Assembly (NCBI RefSeq): GCF_024399315.1 | Contig: NZ_CP075170.1 | Coordinates: 1-64,000, forward strand | Reading direction: 5' to 3' | Source of the DNA: Chryseobacterium sp. MA9 | GTDB lineage: Bacteria > Bacteroidota > Bacteroidia > Flavobacteriales > Weeksellaceae | Length of the DNA: 64,000 nt | Shown here: positions 57,586 through 64,000 of the stretch, piece by piece | Layout: every line of letters starts with the position of its first letter | Numbering within the stretch: position 1 is the first letter of the stretch | Translations under genes and position numbers: made by a program | The notes under the pieces: generated by a model | Told to the model about the DNA's origin: nothing | Seen by the model: only the letters and a program-made list of their open reading frames with translations | The model's database searches: none

Positions 57586-60120
57586 ATGATACACGACCAA
57601 CGCGCAGAAAAATTCAGGCAGATCGTGGAAAATAAGTTCCAGATCTACAATTCATTATTTATGAGCCTGCCTTATGATAAAATGACGAATATCGGAATGC
57701 TGCTTCCGTTTCTTTATGAGGAAAGCAGAACCGGCTATGAAGCAGGAAAAACTCCCGAAAATATCGTCGAAGAATTTTTTAAAAACCATACCGATCTTCA
57801 GACCGAGGAACAGAAACTCGAACTGCTTTTCAAGATTATTCAGTACATAGAAAGACAGGTAGTTTTGTTTGATAGCATTGAAGATGCTGCTTTTCCCAAT
57901 CTCCACTCTGAAAGTGACAGTGGTACTGTAACCAATCTTTTTGAACGCTCTTTTCAGGATCATAAAATTGAAAAAGTACGCGAAAAATTAAAAGATTTTA
58001 GTGTAAAGGTTGTATTTACGGCACATCCCACTCAGTTTTATCCAAGTTCGGTACAAAGGATTATTCAAGACTTAAGAGGAGCGATTACCAGCGACTCCGT
58101 TACTCAGATCGATATGCTTCTGCAGCAGTTGGGAAAAACCCCTTTTGTCAACAAAGAAAAACCGACCCCTATAGATGAAGCTTTGAGTATCATTTCATAC
58201 CTGAGATATGTGTATTACGATACCATTGGCGAATTGTTTACGAAGATTAAAAAGACTTTCGGAAACGGGCATTTTCATCTTCATGAAGATATTATCCAGC
58301 TTGGATTCTGGCCTGGAGGAGACAGGGATGGAAATCCATTTGTAACAGCAGATGTAACGAAAAGGGTAGCAGAAGAACTTCGTTCCGCAATTCTGAAGTC
58401 CTATTATAGCCATTTGAAATTCATCAGAAGAAGATTGAGTTTCAGAGGGGTTTCTGAAGTTTTAACCCAATTAAGTGAAGAGCTCTACGCTGCCATTTTT
58501 GATGGAAAAAATATTACAGCTGAAGATATTTTAAAGAAAGCTGCAGAAGCAGAAAAAATATTAGTCAATGAGCATAATTCTTTGTTTTTAGATCTTCTGG
58601 CTAATTTCAGAGATCGTGTAATGATCTTCGGAACTCACTTTGCGACGTTGGATATCCGCCAGGACAGCAGGATTCATCAGAAAGTGATTGATGAGGTTTA
58701 TGCAAAAATCTATACCAATGAAGATGCTGATTACGAACAGAAATTCAATCAACTTATTCAGATTTCGGAAACGGTAAATGCTGAAGATTTTGAAGATATT
58801 GTGAAAGATACCTTATTAACAGTTTTACAGGTTACAGACATTCAGAATCTAAATGGATTAAGAGGAATGAACCGTTATATTATTTCCAATTCTGATGCGG
58901 TAAAAGATGTGATGAATGTTTATGCATTCTTTAAGATTTGTGGTTATAAAGATGAAGATATTAATATGGATATCGTTCCGCTTTTTGAAACGATGGAAGG
59001 TCTTGCCAATGCTGAGAATGTGATGAATGAACTCTATCACAATCCTGTCTATAAAAAGCACCTGGAAAAAAGAGGAAACCAACAGACCATTATGCTTGGA
59101 TTTTCCGATGGGACCAAAGATGGTGGATACTTAAAAGCCAACTGGGAAATTTATAAAGCAAAAGAAGTATTGACCAAGCTTTCCGAGCTAAATAACATCA
59201 AAGTCGTTTTCTTTGATGGCAGAGGAGGACCGCCAGCCAGAGGAGGAGGAAAAACCCACGATTTCTATGCTTCTCAGGGAAAAACTATTGCCAATAATAA
59301 GATTGAACTTACGATCCAAGGTCAGACCATTACCAGTATTTTTGGAAATAAAGAGCAGGCAAAATACAACTTTGAACAGCTTCTGACAGCTGGTGTGGAA
59401 AATGATGTATTTAAAAATGCAAAAAAAGAGCTTACGGAAAAGGAAAGAGCGTTAATCATCGAATTGGCGGATATCAGCTATGGAAAATATTCAGATTTAA
59501 AAGCCCATCCTATGTTTGTTCCATATCTTCAGGAAATGAGTACCCTTGAATATTACGGGAAAACAAATATCGGAAGCCGCCCTTCAAAAAGAGGAAACGG
59601 AAGTGAACTGAAGTTTGAAGATCTGAGGGCTATTCCGTTTGTGGGCTCATGGTCACAGTTGAAACAGAACGTTCCTGGGTTCTTTGGCTTTGGATATGCA
59701 ATGCAAAAGATGAAAGAGCAGGGAAGGTTTGAAGAAGTAAGAGAACTGTATAAAGGTTCTGATTTCTTTAAAACTCTAGTATTGAACTCCATGATGAGCA
59801 TGAACAAATCTTATTTCCCTTTGACTTATTATATTAAAAGCAACCCGAAATTTGGTGCATTCTGGAATATTCTTTTTGATGAATATGAGCTTTCAAGAGA
59901 AATTATGCTGGAACTGACTGGCTTCAAAATGCTTCAGGAAGAAGATCCTTTGTCAAGAAAATCAGTGAAGATCCGTGAAAAGATTGTACTTCCGTTATTG
60001 AGCATTCAACAATATGCCTTGATGAAAATACAGAAAGGAGAAGGAAATAAAGAAGCTTATGAAAAGCTGGTAACACGTTCTTTATTCGGGAATATTAATG
60101 CAAGCAGAAACTCTGCTTAA
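57586..60120 (+). CDS. ppc: Phosphoenolpyruvate carboxylase
   Basis: Adds bicarbonate to PEP to make oxaloacetate, refilling the TCA cycle. The 844-residue protein has the catalytic VVFTAHPTQFYPSSVQRI (His of TAHPTQ), LGFWPGGDRDGNPFVTADV, and the mobile glycine loop FFDGRGGPPARGGGKTHDF. The loop is altered compared with the FHGRGGxxGRGGGP of classical enzymes, and the C-terminus ends NASRNSA rather than the usual MRNTG. These are probably features of the flavobacterial subgroup. The start at 57586 follows from the -7 box. A terminator-like repeat follows the stop. Confidence 0.94.
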   Translation: MIHDQRAEKFRQIVENKFQIYNSLFMSLPYDKMTNIGMLLPFLYEESRTGYEAGKTPENIVEEFFKNHTDLQTEEQKLELLFKIIQYIERQVVLFDSIEDAAFPNLHSESDSGTVTNLFERSFQDHKIEKVREKLKDFSVKVVFTAHPTQFYPSSVQRIIQDLRGAITSDSVTQIDMLLQQLGKTPFVNKEKPTPIDEALSIISYLRYVYYDTIGELFTKIKKTFGNGHFHLHEDIIQLGFWPGGDRDGNPFVTADVTKRVAEELRSAILKSYYSHLKFIRRRLSFRGVSEVLTQLSEELYAAIFDGKNITAEDILKKAAEAEKILVNEHNSLFLDLLANFRDRVMIFGTHFATLDIRQDSRIHQKVIDEVYAKIYTNEDADYEQKFNQLIQISETVNAEDFEDIVKDTLLTVLQVTDIQNLNGLRGMNRYIISNSDAVKDVMNVYAFFKICGYKDEDINMDIVPLFETMEGLANAENVMNELYHNPVYKKHLEKRGNQQTIMLGFSDGTKDGGYLKANWEIYKAKEVLTKLSELNNIKVVFFDGRGGPPARGGGKTHDFYASQGKTIANNKIELTIQGQTITSIFGNKEQAKYNFEQLLTAGVENDVFKNAKKELTEKERALIIELADISYGKYSDLKAHPMFVPYLQEMSTLEYYGKTNIGSRPSKRGNGSELKFEDLRAIPFVGSWSQLKQNVPGFFGFGYAMQKMKEQGRFEEVRELYKGSDFFKTLVLNSMMSMNKSYFPLTYYIKSNPKFGAFWNILFDEYELSREIMLELTGFKMLQEEDPLSRKSVKIREKIVLPLLSIQQYALMKIQKGEGNKEAYEKLVTRSLFGNINASRNSA

Positions 60121-60166
60121 GTTATTTTATATCAATTTTTTGTACTTAACGTACAGTAATATATTA

Positions 60167-60225
60167 ATAGGAATGGGCTTTTAGCCCATTCTTTTTTTAT
60201 TAACCTATCCATCGGCTTTAGCTAA
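60167..60225. repeat. Double-hairpin repeat of the GGCTTTAGCC family, copy 4
   Basis: GAATGGGC-TTTTA-GCCCATTC (60171-60191) followed by T7, then a shorter GGCTTTAGCT palindrome near 60213. The order, spacing and flanks (TTAATAG before it, CTAAAATAG after) match the element at 33656. It probably also terminates ppc. Confidence 0.75.
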
Positions 60226-60321
60226 AATAGATTGTACACAGTTTCAGAAGAAAATCCCTCGCACATTCAACACATTCAATACTACATCAAAAATCAGTTC
60301 AATCTGCGAGAGACAAAAAAA

Positions 60322-61923
60322 TTATTCCTTTAAGAATTTCTCATAGTAAACTTTATCCTTCATCTGAATTTTCAGGTAATAAGTCCCTTTTGCAAAATCA
60401 TCCACTTTTATAGATTTCTGATGGTTGCTTTTTCTGATTAGCCTTCCAAGGTTATCATAAATTTCCAAAGACAGAACCTCCTGCTCTGATGCTATATTCA
60501 GGATGTTTTTAACAGGATTCGGGAATATAGAAAAGTTTTCCTTTTTTACGATTTCAGAAGTATTCAGAACGAGATTATACAAACTTCCGAAATTAAGAAT
60601 ACCATATCCTGTCTGATCTGAATGGGCAGGATAAAGTGAAGCAGTTTGCCTTAGCTTTGTTCTCATCTGCTCCCTGTTCATCGTTGGAAATGCCTGGATA
60701 AGGCATGCCACACCTCCGGCAGCAATAGGAGTAGAAATGGATGTTCCGTTCACAATTGTAGTAGCATTATCATACACTGTAGTTGTAGCGGTTCCTTGAG
60801 TGCTTCCGTCAGGTTTTACCACTCCAAGAGAGTTAGGCCCGAAAGAAGAAAATCCGGATGCATTTCCGGCTGAATCTACAGACCCGATAGAAAATACTTT
60901 AGCATTGTCAGACGGTGTCATCAGATAATGCCATGGCTGCAGCCCGGAATTTCCGGCAGCAGCAAGAACAAAAATTCCTTTTTCAGCAGCAATACCTGCT
61001 CCCCGCGCAATGAAAGAAGTACTTCCGTTCATATTTGCATACGTATAATTGTAACGGCTCTCATCAAAAATATTGTATCCCAGTGATGAGGTGATGATTT
61101 CTACCCCTTTTCTGTCTGCTTCCTCAGCAGCTTCAATCCAGTATAGTTCTTCTTCAGGAACCTCTACATTGGCATTTTCACTTCGGTAGAGATAGAAATC
61201 AGCATCAGGAGCAGCGCCAACAAATATATTTTCCAGATACCCGCCAATAGCTCCTAAAACAACAGAACCATGGGGACTGAGTGCTGTATTGTAAATATTT
61301 CCGGTTTTGGTAACAAAATCATAGGCCGCTTTTATATGATTACCATTCCATAATCTTGAAAAAGCTGTTCCTGTATTTACTGTTGGAAATCCGGCATCAA
61401 TGACTGCTATAGAAATCCCTGTTCCGGTATAACCTGCCAGGTGAAGTGGCCGGATATTGACCTGGTCGATTTGGCCGGCACCTGAACCATAATTAAAGTT
61501 GGTGAGTATTTTATTGACACTTGCATCGTCTTTCCATTTTACGGGTAATGTTTTTACGGTAGTAGAACTGTTTCTTGCAAAACTTTCAACAGATAAAACA
61601 AAAGATTGAGCCTGCAGCAGTGTTTTTTGGGCAGGAGTAGCATTGACTGCCGCTCCGTTAAGCCATTTTGAATAATCTGTAACGGTAAATCCTAAATTTT
61701 GAAGATTCTGAAGATAAGACTGTTCAATAGGGGCATCCTGATCGTTGAGAGGAATTCCCAGCGTTGTACGTCTGTTGAGTGATTTCTGGCTGAGTTCAGA
61801 AAGCGGATTGGCATAAAACGCAGCTTTGTTGGGCTTATCCGTAAAGAAAACAAACACAAGTTCTGTTTGGGCAGATACATGAAGATAACCCGTTAGGAAA
61901 CAAAAGAGTAAAAGTTTTTTCAT
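60322..61923 (-). CDS. T9SS-secreted S8 family subtilisin-like peptidase
   Basis: A 533-residue secreted serine protease. A signal peptide (to about Ala18) and an N-terminal pro-region (about 19-150) precede the S8 domain, with the triad Asp176 (IAVIDAGFP), His218 (SPHGSVVLG) and Ser395 (VNGTSISTPIAAGG); the oxyanion Asn is at 325 (AAAGNSG). The last 75 residues are a T9SS type A sorting domain: FSIFPNPVKNILNI and the closing GTYYLKIQMKDKVYYEKFL. The enzyme should be exported and act on external protein. It is monocistronic, between ppc and the sugar aminotransferase. Confidence 0.95.
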   Translation of the reverse strand: MKKLLLFCFLTGYLHVSAQTELVFVFFTDKPNKAAFYANPLSELSQKSLNRRTTLGIPLNDQDAPIEQSYLQNLQNLGFTVTDYSKWLNGAAVNATPAQKTLLQAQSFVLSVESFARNSSTTVKTLPVKWKDDASVNKILTNFNYGSGAGQIDQVNIRPLHLAGYTGTGISIAVIDAGFPTVNTGTAFSRLWNGNHIKAAYDFVTKTGNIYNTALSPHGSVVLGAIGGYLENIFVGAAPDADFYLYRSENANVEVPEEELYWIEAAEEADRKGVEIITSSLGYNIFDESRYNYTYANMNGSTSFIARGAGIAAEKGIFVLAAAGNSGLQPWHYLMTPSDNAKVFSIGSVDSAGNASGFSSFGPNSLGVVKPDGSTQGTATTTVYDNATTIVNGTSISTPIAAGGVACLIQAFPTMNREQMRTKLRQTASLYPAHSDQTGYGILNFGSLYNLVLNTSEIVKKENFSIFPNPVKNILNIASEQEVLSLEIYDNLGRLIRKSNHQKSIKVDDFAKGTYYLKIQMKDKVYYEKFLKE

Positions 61924-62011
61924 AAGATTATTTTGTATAAAGATAAAAACAAAATCAATAAAATTTTTGATAGGATATTAAATTCCTTATTTTTACAGAA
62001 ATATTTATTAT

Positions 62012-63136
62012 ATGAAAAAAATTCAGATGGTTGACTTGCAAAGTCAGTATTACAAAATAAAGAATGATGTAGACAATGCCGTTTTGAATGTAATGGACTC
62101 TGCAGCGTTTATTAACGGACCTGAAGTAAAGTCTTTCCAGAATGAATTGGAGTCTTATTTAGAAGTAAAACATGTGATTCCATGTGCCAATGGTACAGAC
62201 GCATTACAAATTGCCTTAATGGCCCTGGATCTGAAAGAAGGAGATGAGATCATCACAGCTGATTTTACTTTTGCTGCAACAGTAGAAGTAATTCACCTGC
62301 TTAAGTTAAAATCTGTATTGGTAGATGTAGATTATGATACATTCACCATTTCTACAGAACAGATTAAAAAAGCTATTACGCCAAGAACAAAAGCGATTAT
62401 TCCTGTGCACATTTTCGGACAGTGCGCCAATATGGAAGAAATTTTGAAAATTGCTGAAGAGCACAATCTATATGTTATTGAAGACAACGCTCAGGCAATC
62501 GGTTCAGAATATACATTCTCCGACGGAAGTGTAAAACAGGCAGGAACAATGTCTACAGTTGGAACAACTTCTTTCTTCCCTTCAAAAAATCTTGGATGCT
62601 ACGGAGATGGAGGAGCTATTTTCACTAATAATGATGAGTTAGCACACCGTTTGAGAGGGATTGTAAACCATGGAATGTACGAAAGGTACTACCATGATGA
62701 GGTAGGAGTAAACTCCCGTCTGGACAGCATTCAGGCTGCGGTTTTAAGAAAAAAACTTCCTCACCTTGATTCTTACAACGAAGCAAGAAAAAGAGCCGCA
62801 GATTTTTATGATGAAGCATTTGAAGGAAACCCCAATATCCTGACTCCAAAAAGAGCTGAGAATTCTACTCACGTATTCCACCAGTATACTTTAAGAATTC
62901 TGAACGGAAAACGTAATGAGCTTCAGAAGTTTTTAACAGAAAAAGAAATCCCTGCAATGATCTATTATCCGGTAGCATTAAGAAAGCAAAAAGCTTATTT
63001 CCAGGAAAGTAATGATGCAGACTTTGTGAATACAGACAAGCTGTTGGATCAGGTAATTTCTTTACCAATGCATACAGAATTAGACGAAGAACAACTGAAG
63101 TATATTACGGATGCTGTTCTTGAGTTTATGAAATAA
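62012..63136 (+). CDS. DegT/DnrJ/EryC1/StrS sugar aminotransferase
   Basis: A 374-residue PLP enzyme that puts an amino group on a nucleotide-linked keto-sugar. It has IPCANGTDALQIALMALDL (phosphate grip), DFTFAATVEVIHLL, the PLP-contacting VIEDNAQAIGSEY and the lysine motif TTSFFPSKNLGCYGDGGAIF. The family ending RLRGIVNHGMYERYYHDEVGVNSRLDSIQAA-type block is intact. Homologues act in O-antigen, capsule or glycoprotein sugar pathways. It is followed by a small membrane protein and galE, so it probably opens a surface polysaccharide cluster. Confidence 0.95.
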   Translation: MKKIQMVDLQSQYYKIKNDVDNAVLNVMDSAAFINGPEVKSFQNELESYLEVKHVIPCANGTDALQIALMALDLKEGDEIITADFTFAATVEVIHLLKLKSVLVDVDYDTFTISTEQIKKAITPRTKAIIPVHIFGQCANMEEILKIAEEHNLYVIEDNAQAIGSEYTFSDGSVKQAGTMSTVGTTSFFPSKNLGCYGDGGAIFTNNDELAHRLRGIVNHGMYERYYHDEVGVNSRLDSIQAAVLRKKLPHLDSYNEARKRAADFYDEAFEGNPNILTPKRAENSTHVFHQYTLRILNGKRNELQKFLTEKEIPAMIYYPVALRKQKAYFQESNDADFVNTDKLLDQVISLPMHTELDEEQLKYITDAVLEFMK

Positions 63137-63139
63137 TTA

Positions 63140-63550
63140 ATGAAAAAAAAGATATTTAAGTACAAGTTGGTATACTATTTAGCGATAATCACCAGCTTGT
63201 TACTTTTTATAATATCAGCATTTTTGGTTCTTGATATATTTAATGATTTTAGTCTATTTAAAACATTAATTATTGGTATTTCGTTAGTTATTAATTCATT
63301 TGCATTTGTCAATTTAGTTGAAAAATATGATAAAGCTATTTTGTTCCTGAATCTTAGTTTATTTTTATCCATAGTTATTTTGGGTTATCCTTTATTACTT
63401 GGATTTTTAAATGGATATTATGTTACAGGACATTTTACTTTTAAATTTTTAATTGCATTGATATTGAGTTTACTGATTGTAAATATGTTTAAGGTGAAAA
63501 GATATAAGGGAGTTAACGAAATAGAAAATATAGGAAAACGCGAAGATTAA
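63140..63550 (+). CDS. Small polytopic membrane protein
   Basis: A 136-residue protein with four hydrophobic segments (YYLAIITSLLLFIISAFLVL, TLIIGISLVINSFAFVNLVE, AILFLNLSLFLSIVILGYPL, FLIALILSLLIVNMFKVK) and a basic C-terminal tail. I do not recognise it. It starts 3 bases after the aminotransferase stop and ends 8 bases before galE, so it belongs to the same operon. Its very high Leu/Ile and AT content is ordinary for such proteins. Confidence 0.75.
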   Translation: MKKKIFKYKLVYYLAIITSLLLFIISAFLVLDIFNDFSLFKTLIIGISLVINSFAFVNLVEKYDKAILFLNLSLFLSIVILGYPLLLGFLNGYYVTGHFTFKFLIALILSLLIVNMFKVKRYKGVNEIENIGKRED

Positions 63551-63558
63551 AAAATAAA

Positions 63559-64000
63559 ATGGCAATACTTGTTACGGGAGGACTTGGTTATATTGGTTCT
63601 CATACGGTGGTAGAACTTATCAATAGCGGCTTTGAAGTAGTTATTGTAGATGATTTATCCAATACGGAAAGATTTATTTTAAAAAATATAGAAGAAATTA
63701 CAGGTAAAAAGCCGGCTTTTTATCCTTTTGATCTAAGAAGGAAAGAACTTCTTACTCAGGTTTTTGATGCCCATCAGATTGATGGCTGTATCAATTTTGC
63801 GGCTTCTAAAGCGGTAGGAGAGAGCCAGATAAAACCTGTGGATTATTATGAGAATAATTTGTTCTCATTAATCAATATTCTTCAGGAATTTAAGGTAAGA
63901 GAAATCTCTAACTTTATTTTCAGTTCATCCTGCACCGTATACGGACAGGCTGATGTAATGCCGATTGATGAAAATACTCCTTTAAAAGTACCTGAAAGTG
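63559..64000 (+). CDS. galE: UDP-glucose 4-epimerase (partial, cut by the window end)
   Basis: The first 147 codons of an NAD-dependent short-chain epimerase; the 3' end lies beyond the window. The N-terminal Rossmann motif GGLGYIGSHTVVELIN, the GalE-type VIVDDLSN, and INFAASKAVGESQIKPVDYY (corresponding to the H/A-A-K-x-V-x-E-S-x-x-x-P motif, here with Ala-Ser in place of His-x) are visible, as is FIFSSSCTVYGQA with the catalytic Ser region. It should interconvert UDP-glucose and UDP-galactose for cell-surface sugars. It is co-directional with the aminotransferase. Confidence 0.92.
   Translation, partial: MAILVTGGLGYIGSHTVVELINSGFEVVIVDDLSNTERFILKNIEEITGKKPAFYPFDLRRKELLTQVFDAHQIDGCINFAASKAVGESQIKPVDYYENNLFSLINILQEFKVREISNFIFSSSCTVYGQADVMPIDENTPLKVPES

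Noticed and set aside
60248..60315. Inverted repeat CTCGCA / TGCGAG as terminator of the subtilase gene
   Set aside because: The loop is over 45 bases long and the pairing is only 6-8 bp. It is more likely part of a common dispersed CAGATT-type repeat, so it was not listed as a terminator.
1..64000. tRNA or rRNA genes, CRISPR arrays, insertion sequences or prophage genes
   Set aside because: I looked for cloverleaf ends with CCA-adjacent TTC-loop text, regular direct repeats with spacers, and transposase, integrase or phage-like proteins and found none that would stand up.

Overview
The window is about 64 kb of low-GC DNA that begins exactly at the first base of dnaA and is most likely the start of a circular chromosome from a Chryseobacterium-like member of the Flavobacteriia (Bacteroidota). 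The evidence is the Bacteroidota -7 promoter box TAnnTTTG in front of many genes, secreted proteins with type IX secretion (T9SS) C-terminal sorting domains, a SusC/SusD pair, and flavobacterial lipoprotein signals of the form C-x-K-(D/E). The genus is inferred from overall gene content and style; no 16S gene lies in the window. I found no tRNA, rRNA, CRISPR array, insertion sequence or prophage.

Layout. 1-3.2 kb: dnaA, then a low-molecular-weight tyrosine phosphatase, an NTF2-like secreted protein and an RsmI-like methyltransferase in one tight run. 3.6-8.3 kb: a T9SS-exported chitin/cellulose-active LPMO of the GbpA type, a DUF4349 lipoprotein, a DUF2891 protein and an Mpo1-like membrane protein. 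8.4-16.9 kb: an AraC regulator, a TolC/HlyD/MFS tripartite efflux pump, a TonB-dependent receptor and a siderophore-interacting ferric reductase, which together look like an iron/siderophore handling block. 17-20.5 kb: a methyltransferase, a membrane protein and metG. 20.8-33.6 kb: a starch/maltodextrin utilisation locus with susC, susD, susE, a GH97 alpha-glucosidase, a GH13 amylase, an NTF2-like protein and an MFS maltose-type permease, interrupted by a divergent fatty acid hydroxylase. 33.7-36 kb: an unknown protein, a pirin, an FMN reductase and a possible independent small transcript. 36.2-42.5 kb: purM, purN, purH, purD and guaA. 42.6-50.8 kb: a GNAT-nitrilase fusion, an orphan six-cysteine bacteriocin-like peptide gene, an ABC1/UbiB kinase, a DEAD-box-like helicase whose motif II reads DEFD, and a TPR/SGNH operon. 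51-54.3 kb: an iron alcohol dehydrogenase and an HxlR regulator, divergent from a dihydrolipoyl dehydrogenase, with a large inverted repeat around the lpd promoter. 54.4-61.9 kb: small secreted proteins, def, a Crp-like regulator, PEP carboxylase and a T9SS subtilase. 62-64 kb: a sugar aminotransferase, a small membrane protein and the start of galE, probably the left edge of a surface polysaccharide cluster.

Most genes are housekeeping or standard flavobacterial accessory genes. The less explained signals are the orphan cysteine-rich peptide, a promoter-to-terminator unit of about 130 bp before purM, the HxlR-site palindrome, and at least four families of dispersed imperfect palindromic repeats in the intergenic regions. 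Several genes (the AraC gene, the 17.0-kb methyltransferase, the helicase, PEP carboxylase) have the -7 box ending only 4-5 bases before the ATG and are predicted to make leaderless mRNAs; this also settles their start codons.
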